DNA of 64,000 nt, from contig NZ_VFRR01000003.1 of assembly GCF_006385675.1 (NCBI RefSeq), positions 117,658 through 181,657 on the forward strand, in the 5' to 3' direction. The notes beneath the pieces are model-generated. The model saw nothing but the letters and a program-made list of their open reading frames with translations. It searched no databases and was not told the DNA's origin. Below, piece by piece: positions 1 to 8,930 of the stretch. The stretch comes from Maribrevibacterium harenarium. Its GTDB lineage: Bacteria; Pseudomonadota; Gammaproteobacteria; Pseudomonadales; Marinomonadaceae. Each line of letters begins with the position of its first letter. The stretch's first letter is position 1. The position numbers and the translations under genes are program-made.

Positions 1-590
1 TGCTCTAGGGTTTTCCCAAAACCAATACCTGGATCGAGAATAATCTGCTGTTTATTGATGCCCGCCACCATAGCAGCTTCGGTGCGCCCCATTAGATAAG
101 ACAAAACTTCATCTAACAGTGCACTGTAACTTGGAGACTCTTGCATATCCACTGGCGTTCCTTGCATATGCATCAGACATACTGGCAAGCCTGTAGCCGC
201 TGCTGCAGCGAGTGCCCCCGGACGCTCTAAAGCTCGCACATCGTTGATCAAGCCCGCTCCTAATCGCGCAGCCTCTAACATCACTTCTGGGGAACTGGTA
301 TCCACCGAAATTATCGTGTCGACCCGGTCGTTCAGCGCTTCAACGACCGGTAACACCCTGTCCATTTCCTCTTGCAAGGAAACTGGCGCCGCCCCTGGCC
401 TGGTCGACTCGCCACCAACATCAATAAAAGCTGCTCCGTCACTCACCATCTGCTCTGCATGACGCAAAGCTTGCTCAAAGGTATTATGACGGCCGCCATC
501 AGAAAAGGAATCTGGGGTGACGTTTAAAATCCCCATTACAAAAGGACGACAGAAGTCGAGGGACTTCTGTCCAAATTGAATAACAGACAT
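1..590 (-). CDS. folP: Dihydropteroate synthase (C-terminal part outside window)
   Basis: Makes dihydropteroate from para-aminobenzoate and a pterin pyrophosphate in cytosolic folate synthesis. The reading frame starts at ATG 590 (MSVIQFGQ) and soon shows the family signature MGILNVTPDSFSDGG, which binds the pterin. The frame stays open to the left edge, so only about the first 196 residues are visible. It follows ftsH on the same strand, the usual gammaproteobacterial order ftsH-folP, with a terminator-like hairpin between them. Family assignment is firm. Confidence 0.93.
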   Translation of the reverse strand, partial: MSVIQFGQKSLDFCRPFVMGILNVTPDSFSDGGRHNTFEQALRHAEQMVSDGAAFIDVGGESTRPGAAPVSLQEEMDRVLPVVEALNDRVDTIISVDTSSPEVMLEAARLGAGLINDVRALERPGALAAAAATGLPVCLMHMQGTPVDMQESPSYSALLDEVLSYLMGRTEAAMVAGINKQQIILDPGIGFGKTLE

Positions 591-604
591 AAATTATCTT
601 TACG

Positions 605-639
605 GAAAAAACAGAAGGAGAGGCCTAAGCCTCTCCTGT
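605..639 (-). terminator. Intrinsic terminator overlapping the ftsH stop codon
   Basis: A perfect 9-bp stem (616-624 with 629-637, loop CTAA) is followed on the minus strand by TCTG and a run of six T. The ftsH stop codon (625-627) lies inside the hairpin, so the last ftsH codons form part of the stem. It should reduce read-through into folP. Confidence 0.75.
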
Positions 640-2607
640 TGGTCGTTGTGGTGAAGGACTTTGCTCAGCCTCTGCCTGATCATGATCGGCGGCTGTATCA
701 AGCGTCGCTTCTTCCCCGGACTGAGCATCTTGCTCAGCTTGCGGCTTTGACTTGCTGCCACCATTAGGATCACTCCAACCTTCTGGTGGGGTTGGTTTGC
801 GACCTTCCATGATTTCTTTGATTTGCTTCGCATCGATAGTCTCATACAACATCAATGCATCCGCCATCATATCCAACTTATCACGGTTCTCTTCCAAGAT
901 CTGCGTTGCTTTTTGATAACAGCGGTCAATCACAGAACGTACTTCCGCATCGAGTTTCTTACCGGTTTCTGGCGAGAAATAATTAGCCTTACTACCAGTA
1001 GAGCCACCAAGGAAGCCACCATTGCCATCTTCTTCCTCATAAGCAAAGGCACCTAACTCTTGAGACAAGCCCCATTTGGTGATCATATTACGCGCCAACT
1101 TAGTAGCACGCTCGATGTCATTGGAAGCGCCAGTAGAAACACCATCGAAACCATGCAGAATCTCTTCCGCAATTCGGCCACCATACAAGCTACAGATTTG
1201 TGATTCGATACCGCGTTTACTTAAGCTGTACTTGTCTTCTTCAGGTAAGTACATAGTCACACCTAAAGCGCGACCACGTGGAATAATAGTCACTTTGTAA
1301 ACCGGATCATGCTCTGGCATCAAGTAGCCGACAATAGCGTGCCCTGCTTCGTGATATGCCGTGTTGCGCTTTTCTTCTTCCTTCATCACCATGGATTTAC
1401 GTTCAGCACCCATGAGGATTTTGTCTTTAGCCAACTCAAGCAATTCCATATTCACTAAGCGACGATTAGAGCGCGCCGCGAATAGAGCCGCCTCGTTGAC
1501 TAAGTTCGCTAGATCAGCACCGGAGAAACCTGGTGTACCACGAGCGATATTTTTTGGTTCCACATCATCGTCAACCGGCACTTTGCGCAAGTGAACCTTC
1601 AAGATTTGCTCACGACCACGAATATCCGGCAAGCCAACCGTCACCTGACGGTCAAAACGACCGGGGCGTAGCAACGCAGGGTCAAGTACATCTGGGCGGT
1701 TGGTAGCAGCAATAACAATGATACCTTCGTTACCTTCGAAGCCATCCATTTCAACCAACAACTGGTTTAGCGTCTGTTCACGCTCGTCGTTACCGCCACC
1801 CATACCGGAACCACGGTTGCGACCCACTGCGTCGATTTCATCAATAAAGATGATACAAGGTGCATGTTTCTTCGCTTGCTCAAACATGTCGCGTACACGA
1901 GAAGCACCGACACCCACGAACATTTCTACGAAGTCAGAACCTGAGATGGTAAAAAATGGCACTTTAGCTTCACCAGCAATCGCTTTGGCAAGCAAGGTTT
2001 TACCTGTACCCGGAGGACCCACCATCAAAATACCGCGCGGGATCTTACCACCCAAACGCTGGAATTTACCCGGCTCGCGCAGAAAGTCTACTAGCTCTTC
2101 AACATCCTCTTTGGCTTCATCACAGCCAGCCACGTCGGCAAACGTAGTTTTAATCTGGTCTTCAGGTAGCAAACGAGCCTTAGACTTACCGAAAGACATT
2201 GGTCCGCCTTTACCGCCACCACCGCCTTGCATTTGGCGCATAAAGAAGACGAAAATCGCCAAAATCAACAAAATCGGAAAGCTAGCCACCAACAACTGAG
2301 TCCATAGACTCTGCTGCTCCGGCATACGACCTTCTACTACAACGTTGTTGCTCAGCAGATCGTCCATAATTTTCGGATCAGCCGCCGCTGGGCGTACGGT
2401 TTCAAAGCCATCACCACTGGTTCGGCTACCACTGATGGTATAGCCATCAATCACGACACGGGCAATGCGCCCCTCGTGAACTTCTTGGACAAACTCAGAG
2501 TATGAAATACGATTCATATCTGACGTTGTATTGAAATTGTTGAACACAGTGAGCAGCACCGCTGCAATCACCAACCACAACAAAATATTTTTGAGCATAT
2601 CGTTCAA
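625..2607 (-). CDS. ftsH: ATP-dependent zinc metalloprotease FtsH
   Basis: Inner-membrane AAA+ protease that degrades misfolded membrane proteins and short-lived regulators. Two N-terminal membrane segments flank a periplasmic domain. The AAA module has Walker A GPPGTGKT near residue 200, Walker B FIDEID and an SRH arginine region. The zinc site HEAGH is near residue 420. The acidic, Gln-rich tail is variable, as in relatives. Start is uncertain: TTG 2607 gives [11 protein letters not shown] with AAGAGG about 7 nt upstream; ATG 2598 is an alternative, and a GTG at 2613 is too close to the ribosome site. Resembles Pseudomonas/Oceanospirillales FtsH. Confidence 0.96.
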   Translation of the reverse strand: MNDMLKNILLWLVIAAVLLTVFNNFNTTSDMNRISYSEFVQEVHEGRIARVVIDGYTISGSRTSGDGFETVRPAAADPKIMDDLLSNNVVVEGRMPEQQSLWTQLLVASFPILLILAIFVFFMRQMQGGGGGKGGPMSFGKSKARLLPEDQIKTTFADVAGCDEAKEDVEELVDFLREPGKFQRLGGKIPRGILMVGPPGTGKTLLAKAIAGEAKVPFFTISGSDFVEMFVGVGASRVRDMFEQAKKHAPCIIFIDEIDAVGRNRGSGMGGGNDEREQTLNQLLVEMDGFEGNEGIIVIAATNRPDVLDPALLRPGRFDRQVTVGLPDIRGREQILKVHLRKVPVDDDVEPKNIARGTPGFSGADLANLVNEAALFAARSNRRLVNMELLELAKDKILMGAERKSMVMKEEEKRNTAYHEAGHAIVGYLMPEHDPVYKVTIIPRGRALGVTMYLPEEDKYSLSKRGIESQICSLYGGRIAEEILHGFDGVSTGASNDIERATKLARNMITKWGLSQELGAFAYEEEDGNGGFLGGSTGSKANYFSPETGKKLDAEVRSVIDRCYQKATQILEENRDKLDMMADALMLYETIDAKQIKEIMEGRKPTPPEGWSDPNGGSKSKPQAEQDAQSGEEATLDTAADHDQAEAEQSPSPQRPTGEA

Positions 2608-2963
2608 GAGCACACCTCTTAACGGTTAGTTTTGTGAAGCAGTCGGCTTCACCGTGTTAACCTTAAAGCTATATTCTAGGCTATAAACCCCTAATGGGGA
2701 CTAGCCATTGAAATTACAAGAGCTTCCTGCATCGCACCTAAGTGACGCTCTTTACTATCAGCTCAAGCAAAGACGATAGTGAAAGATTCCTTAAGTATGC
2801 CAGTTCGACCGAAAAAGAAGCCTTTCGTTCCTCTTTTAAGTAGACAGAAGTCGATAACTTCCTATGAATCAGCATACCTAATCAGGTGCATATTCCGTTA
2901 TAATATCTCCTAACCTCGACCGCCTCCAATAAAGAGGGTCAACTAATATGAGAAAATTTAACT
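2608..2963. other. Divergent intergenic region between ftsH and yhbY
   Basis: No coding potential is apparent. A good -10 hexamer, TATAAT at 2899-2904 on the plus strand, probably serves yhbY; I see no matching -35. In E. coli the rlmE (ftsJ) gene lies between yhbY and ftsH. It is absent here and I see no remnant of it. Confidence 0.6.
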
Positions 2964-3266
2964 ATGAGCCTAACAAACGTACAAAAAAAGCAATATCGCC
3001 TCATCGGTCACAGCCTTAACCCAGTCGTCACCGTTGCTGGCAATGGCTTAACTGAAAACGTTTTTGCTGAAATCGACCGTGCTTTAGAAGACCACGAACT
3101 CATCAAAGTACGTTACAGCATTGTAGATCGCGACGTACGTGAAACTTTGGTTAAAGAAACAGCCAAGGTACTAAAATGCGAAACCGTACAGACTATCGGT
3201 AAAGTCGCCCTTTTCTACCGCGCTGCGCTCGAACCAAACCCAAAGCTATCCAATCTACTGCGCTAA
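2964..3266 (+). CDS. yhbY: YhbY/CRM-domain RNA-binding protein
   Basis: A single CRM domain protein of 100 residues, a family that binds pre-50S ribosomal particles in the cytosol. The diagnostic region GNGLTENVFAEIDRALEDH (RNA-binding loop) and HELIKVR are present, and length matches E. coli YhbY (97). Start ATG 2964 gives MSLTNVQKKQYR. It is divergent from ftsH, which agrees with gammaproteobacterial gene order except that rlmE is missing between the two. Confidence 0.92.
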   Translation: MSLTNVQKKQYRLIGHSLNPVVTVAGNGLTENVFAEIDRALEDHELIKVRYSIVDRDVRETLVKETAKVLKCETVQTIGKVALFYRAALEPNPKLSNLLR

Positions 3267-3330
3267 ATTCTCAACTCCCCTCGATTGACGACGATAACGA
3301 AGTGATCAGGCACTTTCTTGGGGAGTCAGT

Positions 3331-4134
3331 ATGATTTTCATTGAACCCACATCTAGGTTACGCGACTTTAGTGAAATCAGATCTCTACGGACTGCATATC
3401 GCAGTCGCCTCACAGTAGAGCAGGATCAGCTAACACTTAGCCATGCCGCCAAAGATGTCCACGAGATAGAATTAAATAATAATGGCGCGCTTACCCTTAC
3501 CAGTAGTGACAGTTTATTAGCTAATCTAATTGAGCATTTACTGCGCCATATCGACCACGCCGAAGCCAAGGTCACCGCCATCAGCCAAATAGCCGATGAC
3601 AAATCTCAGTGGCAAATATTTCTGCAAACACCACCACTGCGACCTCAAGCCAGTAGCGAGGCCTACTCTTTGGAAGCGCTAGGCAGCAAGAAAAAAACAC
3701 CAAGCAAATTGCTGCGCGTACCCGTATATGGTCAGGACGGTAGCTATTTTGAATGGCTCACTCAGCTGCGCCCACCTGCAAGCGGTACACCACCAAAGTG
3801 GTTACAACAACTACCTAATAACTTCGTCTTAAGCGCTCTTCGCACTCCCTACACCGAAGAAATACTACAAGCTATACCTACTTCTTGGCGCTTTGTTGTC
3901 GACCAAGACGGAGAGCCCGATCCATTACGAGAACTCCATCGCGACAACCAAGCACCTTGGCAGGGTCTTAACGGACTACAATGGTGGCTCGATAGTGACC
4001 ACCAAGGACTACCAATCGTGATCGCGGACAGTCAATTCGGGTATGTCTATGTGGGTAACATTATTCCGCAATTGGCAACAGTAACTAAGAACGACTCTAT
4101 CGAGTTCAGCAGTAACACAGACACCAGCGCCTAG
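3331..4134 (+). CDS. Hypothetical protein, 267 residues
   Basis: I do not recognise this protein. It has no signal peptide or membrane segment and looks cytosolic. The last third is Trp-rich (PWQGLNGLQWWLD) and ends in a Ser/Asn/Thr-rich tail. An SD-like TTGGGGAG lies about 8-10 nt before ATG 3331. It follows yhbY in the same direction with 64 nt between them and converges on the outer-membrane protein gene, with only 9 nt between the two stop codons. Chromosomal, not part of the mobile element. Confidence 0.6.
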   Translation: MIFIEPTSRLRDFSEIRSLRTAYRSRLTVEQDQLTLSHAAKDVHEIELNNNGALTLTSSDSLLANLIEHLLRHIDHAEAKVTAISQIADDKSQWQIFLQTPPLRPQASSEAYSLEALGSKKKTPSKLLRVPVYGQDGSYFEWLTQLRPPASGTPPKWLQQLPNNFVLSALRTPYTEEILQAIPTSWRFVVDQDGEPDPLRELHRDNQAPWQGLNGLQWWLDSDHQGLPIVIADSQFGYVYVGNIIPQLATVTKNDSIEFSSNTDTSA

Positions 4135-4143
4135 ATCGATCAA

Positions 4144-4668
4144 CTAGGGAAAACGATAGCTCAGACCAAATAAAGTGGAACTCTCACTGTCGCCACCTTT
4201 CACACCGGCTTCATTAAGCGTGTACGCAAGATTTAGCCCTAAATTCGTTGTTAACGGATGTTCCACACCAAACCCGAGACGCAGCGCAAACTGCTCATTT
4301 GCAACACTTGGAGAGGTAGCGATGTAGCCCACTCCAACTAACAAATAAGGTCGAATGACACCAAAGGAGGTACGTAGTTGAACATCGATGCTGTGAGCGG
4401 AGGTCGACAGCTCTTTAGAACTCTTTCCAACAAAACTCTTGCTTGCAAGCAAGCTCGTCCCGGTGACGGCAACTTGGTCACTAATATGGTATTGCAGCGC
4501 CACAGCCGCACCTATTACGTCCAAGTCCTGCTCATCAAACCCACGCTCAACGGAAGACAAGTATAGAGATTGCACCCCTAGACCTAGGGAAAATGGAGAA
4601 ACTGCCGCTGCATTTGAAGCAACAAACGCACTTAACAGCAACGACAGCGATAGAAAATATTTAGACAT
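4144..4668 (-). CDS. Small outer-membrane beta-barrel protein
   Basis: A signal peptide (MSKYFLSLSLLLSAFVASNAAA) is followed by alternating hydrophobic and polar strands, repeated Gly-Leu-Gly segments and a C-terminal LFGLSYRFP ending, a typical barrel-assembly signature (aromatic-x-x...F near the end). About 174 residues, the size of 8-stranded OmpW/OmpX/OmpA-like barrels. Start ATG 4668 is preferred over an upstream in-frame codon because AAGGAA lies 4 nt upstream and the signal peptide begins there. Ligand unknown. Confidence 0.65.
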   Translation of the reverse strand: MSKYFLSLSLLLSAFVASNAAAVSPFSLGLGVQSLYLSSVERGFDEQDLDVIGAAVALQYHISDQVAVTGTSLLASKSFVGKSSKELSTSAHSIDVQLRTSFGVIRPYLLVGVGYIATSPSVANEQFALRLGFGVEHPLTTNLGLNLAYTLNEAGVKGGDSESSTLFGLSYRFP

Positions 4669-4721
4669 GGAGTTCCTTGCCAACATCAGACAAATTTAGG
4701 CAAGTGTACCCCATCCAGAGA

Positions 4722-5063
4722 TTAGATACTAAAGCTAGCACCACAACCGCAAGTGGAAGAAGCGTTAGGATTCGCCACAACAAAACGAGAACCTTCCAAA
4801 TTCTCTACGTAGTCGACCTCAGAGCCCACCAAGTACTGAAAGCTCAGAGCATCCACCACCATGGTTGCACCATCGCGCTGCACTTGAGTGTCATCTTCCT
4901 GCAGCTCTTCGTCAAACGTAAAGCCGTATTGAAAGCCGGAACAGCCTCCACCCGTTACGTAGACACGCAACATCAGCCTGTCGTTTTCTTCTTCTGCAAT
5001 CAAGTTCTTCAATTTTGCCGCAGCAGCATCGGTGAAAGAGATTGGGTCAGCGGATTCAACCAT
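4722..5063 (-). CDS. erpA: Iron-sulfur cluster insertion protein ErpA
   Basis: A-type carrier that passes Fe-S clusters to apo-enzymes in the cytosol. The 113-residue protein has the three expected cysteines: C41 in [11 protein letters not shown] and the C-terminal C105/C107 in TCGCG. SD is weak before ATG 5063. It lies between the barrel gene and prfC, with 79 nt to prfC containing a promoter. ErpA is preferred over IscA because of the long [11 protein letters not shown] match and stand-alone location. Confidence 0.9.
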   Translation of the reverse strand: MVESADPISFTDAAAAKLKNLIAEEENDRLMLRVYVTGGGCSGFQYGFTFDEELQEDDTQVQRDGATMVVDALSFQYLVGSEVDYVENLEGSRFVVANPNASSTCGCGASFSI

Positions 5064-5105
5064 GATCTGTCGTTTACCTAATCTTAAAAAGTGACTTGGG
5101 TCAAG

Positions 5106-5135
5106 ATTATCCTCTTAACCCAGTAAATTAGTCAA
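5106..5135 (-). promoter_or_regulatory. Promoter candidate for erpA
   Basis: On the minus strand TTGACT (5130-5135) is separated by 18 nt from GATAAT (5106-5111), about 43 nt upstream of the erpA start. This is read from hexamer matches only. Confidence 0.5.
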
Positions 5136-5142
5136 GTATAGA

Positions 5143-6732
5143 TCAGTGTTCACGTGTAGCGCGGAAGGTGACTTCAGGGAAGCGCTCTTTCGCTAAATTC
5201 AAATTCACCATGGTCGGCGCAATGTAGGCAAGGTTATCGCCGCCATCGAGCGCCAAGTTGGTCTCATTTTTGCGTTTGAACTCTTCGAAACGTTTATTAT
5301 CGCTGCAATCTACCCAACGGGCAGTAGCCACGTTCACGCTTTCATAGATAGCTTCCACGTTGTATTCGGCTTTCAGGCGGGCAACGACCACGTCAAACTG
5401 CAGAATACCCACCGCCCCTACGATTAGGTCATTGTTAATCAAAGGACGGAATACCTGCACAGCACCTTCCTCCGACAATTGCACCAAGCCTTTTAACAGT
5501 TGTTTTTGCTTTAACGGATCTTTCAGACGAATGCGGCGGAACAACTCTGGGGCAAAGTTAGGAATACCGGCAAATTTTAGACTTTCACCCTGGGTAAAGG
5601 TGTCGCCAATCTGAATCGTGCCATGGTTGTGCAAACCAATAATGTCACCGGCAAACGCCTCTTCTGCACGGGAGCGATCCCCCGCCAAGAAAGTTACTGC
5701 ATCAGAGATACTGATTTGCTTACCAATACGCACGTGATTCATCTTCATACCTTGCTGATATGAGCCTGAAACGATGCGCAAGAAAGCGATACGATCCCGG
5801 TGTTTTGGATCCATATTCGCTTGAATTTTGAACACGAAGCCAGTGAACTTTTCTTCGGTCGCTTCGACTTCGCGCTCATTGGCTTGACGTGGCATTGGTG
5901 CCGGCGCCCATTCCGTCAAGCCATCCAACATATGATCCACCCCAAAGTTACCTAGAGCAGTACCAAAGTAGACCGGTGTTAACTCTCCTTCCAGGAACAA
6001 TTCTTTATCAAACTCATTGGAGGCACCAGTAACAAGCTCAAGCTCATCCCGTAATTGTGTAGCTAAATCCTCTCCCACAGCAGAGTCTAGCTCAGGATTA
6101 TCCAAGCCTTTGATGATACGCACTTCTTGGATGGTATGACCTTGTCCAGTACTGTAGAGAATGGTTTCATCCCGATGCAGATGATAAACCCCCTTAAAGG
6201 CCTTACCACAACCAATCGGCCAAGTGATTGGCGCGCACATGATATTCAGCTCATTTTCCACTTCATCCAGCAATTCCAGTGGGTCACGAATATCACGGTC
6301 AAGTTTGTTCATAAAAGTAATGATAGGCGTATCCCGTAAGCGGGTAACTTCCATCAACTTACGTGTACGATCCTCGACACCTTTCGCCGCATCAATCACC
6401 ATCAGACAAGAGTCAACCGCAGTCAACGTACGGTAAGTGTCTTCCGAAAAGTCCTCGTGTCCCGGCGTATCCAGTAGGTTTACCAAGCAATCGTTGTAGG
6501 GAAACTGCATCACAGAGGTAGTGATAGAGATACCACGCTCTTTCTCCATTTCCATCCAGTCTGACTTGGCATGCTGATTAGAGCCACGCCCCTTCACTGT
6601 ACCTGCAACCTGAATAGCTCGTCCGAATAGCAACACCTTCTCTGTAATGGTGGTCTTACCGGCATCCGGGTGCGAGATGATAGCAAAGGTCCTTCGCTTA
6701 TTGATTTCATTAAGAAAATCTTGGTTTGCCAT
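5143..6732 (-). CDS. prfC: Peptide chain release factor 3 (ICE-fused 5' end)
   Basis: Translational GTPase that removes RF1/RF2 from the ribosome after termination. Full length (529 residues) with G1 SHPDAGKT at about 20-27, G3 DTPGHEDF, G4 NKLD and an intact C-terminus. prfC is the attachment gene of SXT/R391 ICEs: integration in the 5' end leaves the element to supply the promoter and the first codons, giving a working hybrid. Here the setR end of the element directly precedes the start codon, so the first part of this gene is probably element-derived. Nothing indicates inactivation. Confidence 0.95.
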   Translation of the reverse strand: MANQDFLNEINKRRTFAIISHPDAGKTTITEKVLLFGRAIQVAGTVKGRGSNQHAKSDWMEMEKERGISITTSVMQFPYNDCLVNLLDTPGHEDFSEDTYRTLTAVDSCLMVIDAAKGVEDRTRKLMEVTRLRDTPIITFMNKLDRDIRDPLELLDEVENELNIMCAPITWPIGCGKAFKGVYHLHRDETILYSTGQGHTIQEVRIIKGLDNPELDSAVGEDLATQLRDELELVTGASNEFDKELFLEGELTPVYFGTALGNFGVDHMLDGLTEWAPAPMPRQANEREVEATEEKFTGFVFKIQANMDPKHRDRIAFLRIVSGSYQQGMKMNHVRIGKQISISDAVTFLAGDRSRAEEAFAGDIIGLHNHGTIQIGDTFTQGESLKFAGIPNFAPELFRRIRLKDPLKQKQLLKGLVQLSEEGAVQVFRPLINNDLIVGAVGILQFDVVVARLKAEYNVEAIYESVNVATARWVDCSDNKRFEEFKRKNETNLALDGGDNLAYIAPTMVNLNLAKERFPEVTFRATREH

Positions 6733-6735
6733 GTA
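6560..6735. other. Probable ICE/chromosome junction (attR side) in prfC 5' end
   Basis: Conserved chromosomal genes end with prfC and ICE genes begin with setR at 6989, so the recombined att core must lie in the first several dozen codons of prfC. I cannot place the short core because the other junction is outside the window. Upstream, 6733-6988 is non-coding and should hold the element-supplied prfC promoter: a TTGACA hexamer is present on the minus strand (6804-6809) but no good -10 follows at normal spacing. Confidence 0.5.
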
Positions 6736-6988
6736 TAAATTCTTTTAGTTTGTACACGGATTTGTACACACTTTTGGAAGTACTCTCTTTTCAGTTCTTC
6801 GCTTGTCAAATCCGTCGTGTTAATCGTAATTGGCCGCTATTTTCGCTGATCTTGACTTTATAAACAATCAATGGTTATCTAATCGGTTACCATTTACTCT
6901 CAGCGTGCGCCAATGCTCAGTTGTAGCTGTTTGCAATCTTTGCTTCTTCAGCTCATGAACAACTGTGGCTAAACCACAAATTCCTTCG

Positions 6989-7636
6989 CTACCAAAAATC
7001 GATGATAGCTTGTCGTACAACACCAATGATGGTGCAGTTGCCGTTGATCGGTATTGCAGGGTATTGCGGGTTCAAAGGTTTTAGGTACTTCTGTTCACCA
7101 TCAATGACCAACTGCTTAAAGGTTGCTTCTTTCGAATCATCCAAACGCGCAACAACCAATGAACCTGAAGAGTACGGTAACTCGGGATCAACAACGATCA
7201 CTGCCCCCTCAGGTATGGATTTTTTGCCGCTTGGATTTTCCATACTGTCGCCTTTTACGCGAAGTGCGAAACAACCCTCATGTGCTTTCCCTGTGACTTC
7301 ACGCCACTCTTCAGCATCTTCATGGGCAAATCCCTCCGCTATTTCAGTCCAATCACCGGCCTGAACCCAGTTAATGAGAGGAATTCTTCCCTTAATGTCA
7401 GGCCCAACTTCTACATTACCGACCCCCAAGCCAATCTCGCCATCACCTGTGGCGAGCCAATGAGCATTCACGCGAAGCGCTTCCGCGATCTGCATGGTGT
7501 AACGAGACCTAGCCGATTTACCAGAGCAAATCTGGCTGATCGACTGCTGTTTGATACCAATGCGACGAGCCAACTCAGACTGAGTCACCCCAGTAAGCTG
7601 CAAGGCATGGTTTAGTCGTTCGGATAAAGTTTTCAT
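6989..7636 (-). CDS. setR: LexA/CI-like SOS-responsive repressor SetR
   Basis: Master repressor of the element. Residues 1-60 form an XRE HTH (LARRIGIKQQSISQICSGK); the C-terminal half is an S24 autopeptidase domain. The likely cleavage site is A93-G94 (WVQAGDW), with catalytic S131 (KGDSM) and K174 (ATFKQL). RecA-stimulated self-cleavage after DNA damage would derepress setD/setC and so transfer. 215 residues, the usual size. ATG 7636 has no Shine-Dalgarno sequence; a promoter -10 ends only 8 nt upstream, so the mRNA is probably leaderless. Confidence 0.93.
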   Translation of the reverse strand: MKTLSERLNHALQLTGVTQSELARRIGIKQQSISQICSGKSARSRYTMQIAEALRVNAHWLATGDGEIGLGVGNVEVGPDIKGRIPLINWVQAGDWTEIAEGFAHEDAEEWREVTGKAHEGCFALRVKGDSMENPSGKKSIPEGAVIVVDPELPYSSGSLVVARLDDSKEATFKQLVIDGEQKYLKPLNPQYPAIPINGNCTIIGVVRQAIIDFW

Positions 7637-7644
7637 AAGCCCGC

Positions 7645-7673
7645 ATTCTACAAATAAAACTGTAGCCTTTCAA
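7645..7673 (-). promoter_or_regulatory. setR promoter (predicted leaderless transcript)
   Basis: On the minus strand TTGAAA (7668-7673) lies 17 nt from TAGAAT (7645-7650). Transcription would begin at about 7638, within 2-3 nt of the setR ATG at 7636. No ribosome site is present, as in lambda PRM-type cI mRNA. The promoter overlaps two operators, fitting autoregulation. Confidence 0.6.
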
Positions 7674-7741
7674 CAATTTTAACTGTTGACTTATCTACAG
7701 TTAAAACTGTAACATTCAATCTTGTAACAGTTTTTATTGTA
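7649..7741. promoter_or_regulatory. Four SetR/CroS operator-like dyads
   Basis: Four related 16-bp sites occur at 7649-7664, 7672-7687, 7696-7711 and 7726-7741. The third is a perfect dyad, TACAGTTAAAACTGTA; the others share the AACA/ACTGT half-sites. Spacing start to start is 23, 24 and 30 bp. They cover the setR and croS promoters, agreeing with the four-operator arrangement described for SXT. Confidence 0.75.
7686..7715 (+). promoter_or_regulatory. Rightward promoter for croS and downstream genes
   Basis: TTGACT (7686-7691) is followed after 18 nt by TAACAT (7710-7715). The third operator lies within the spacer and touches the -10, so repressor binding would block this promoter. It would drive croS and probably the long co-directional run to setC. 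Confidence 0.5.
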
Positions 7742-7753
7742 ACAGGAGACGGT

Positions 7754-8005
7754 ATGGAAGTGTTCAACACGACACAAAAACATCTCCGCCGTGCCATTGA
7801 CTTGGTCGGCGGGCAATCAGCATTAGCGCGAGCCATCAACTCAAAACAGCAAAACGTCTGGTTTTGGTTGAATAAATCAGGACGTGTTCCCGCTGAATTC
7901 GTTTTACCCATCGAACAAGCTACGCAAGGACAGGTAACCCGATCTCAGTTAAGACCGGATATCTATCCCGAAGGCCAAAGCGAGCTGAAAGCCAGTAACC
8001 AGTAG
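7754..8005 (+). CDS. croS: Cro/YdaS-like repressor CroS
   Basis: An 83-residue HTH protein (AIDLVGGQSALARAINSKQQNVWFW) like phage Cro/YdaS antitoxin-type repressors. It is divergent from setR across the operator region, the position of SXT croS (s086). Expected role: counter SetR and tune the rightward promoter. AGGAGA lies 4 nt before ATG 7754. It is the first gene of a run continuing to setC. Confidence 0.82.
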   Translation: MEVFNTTQKHLRRAIDLVGGQSALARAINSKQQNVWFWLNKSGRVPAEFVLPIEQATQGQVTRSQLRPDIYPEGQSELKASNQ

Positions 8006-8060
8006 GATTAAGGGCAAGTAATGGTCAGCATTTTACGTAAATACAGAAGCGAGTTCCTCC

Positions 8061-8930
8061 ATGCGTGATTATGGCAAGGTCTATACCCGCTTTTGGCTAA
8101 AGCAAAACGTTTTGTCCTGGAGTGACTCAGCGAAGTTGCTAGGACTGTATTTGCTTACATGCCCACATTGTAATTTGCTTGGCTGCTTTCGATTGCCGAT
8201 TGGTTACGTTGCTTCTGACTTGAACTGGGATGAGCAACAGGTTGCCAAGGCTCTAAATGAGTTAGAACAAGATCAGTTCCTCCTTCGTTGCGAGGAATCC
8301 GGTTGGACTTTGATTCGGAGCTTTCTGAAGCACAACCCAATCGAAAACCCAAACCAAGGTAAAGCAGCCTTTCGGTTGCTTAAAGATGTACCTGCCGACT
8401 TCATTGGCATGGCATCGCTTTTGAAATCTCTTGCCGCTTTTCAAGCTCGGCTACCAGAAGAATTTTCATCATTGTTTATGCCTGATGGCAACCCGGTTAG
8501 GGACTCTCAACGGTCGGATGACTCTGAGAGAAGCAATAAACCAACAGTTAAAACTGTTGACCACATACAGTTTGAAGACTTCTGGGATGTACAAATACGC
8601 AAAGAAAAAAAAGCGAAAGCCAAAGAAGAATGGCTACGCATGGGACTCAATGAAGACCATGAACTCGCCTTGGAAGTGCTAACACGCTGGAAAGAGCAAC
8701 GAGACAACCGATTGCAGTATCAAGATCGGACTAAGACCCCTATGCCACATAACTGGCTTTTAAACCGGCAATGGGAAGACGAGTACGTTCGCATTGATGA
8801 AGTACAGCAATCATCGACGAGCCTAAAGGGCAGCAATCACCAATTGAACATTGAAGAAAGCAATCGCCGCATTGCTGAAAGCTGGGCCGGACCAGGTATT
8901 CGGGAGGTTCGTTCAAGTGCAGGAGGTTGA
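8061..8930 (+). CDS. Phage-type replication protein (DnaT/DnaD-like)
   Basis: 289 residues. The N-terminus (about 1-110) resembles winged-helix replication initiators of phages (SDSAKLLGLYLLTCPH...GYVASDLNWDEQQVAKALNELE). The C-terminus (about 175-260) has the pattern FEDFWDVQ...PMPHNWLLNRQWEDEY, common at the ends of DnaT or replisome-organiser proteins. Role in the element is not established to my knowledge; it occupies the s083-s085 region of SXT. It overlaps the next gene by 14 nt. Function inferred from fold-level resemblance only. Confidence 0.55.
   Translation: MRDYGKVYTRFWLKQNVLSWSDSAKLLGLYLLTCPHCNLLGCFRLPIGYVASDLNWDEQQVAKALNELEQDQFLLRCEESGWTLIRSFLKHNPIENPNQGKAAFRLLKDVPADFIGMASLLKSLAAFQARLPEEFSSLFMPDGNPVRDSQRSDDSERSNKPTVKTVDHIQFEDFWDVQIRKEKKAKAKEEWLRMGLNEDHELALEVLTRWKEQRDNRLQYQDRTKTPMPHNWLLNRQWEDEYVRIDEVQQSSTSLKGSNHQLNIEESNRRIAESWAGPGIREVRSSAGG

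Noticed and set aside
1700..2299. 199-codon open frame on the plus strand inside ftsH
   Set aside because: It is antisense to a highly conserved ftsH and its sequence is low-complexity Ser/Pro-rich shadow coding; no ribosome site.
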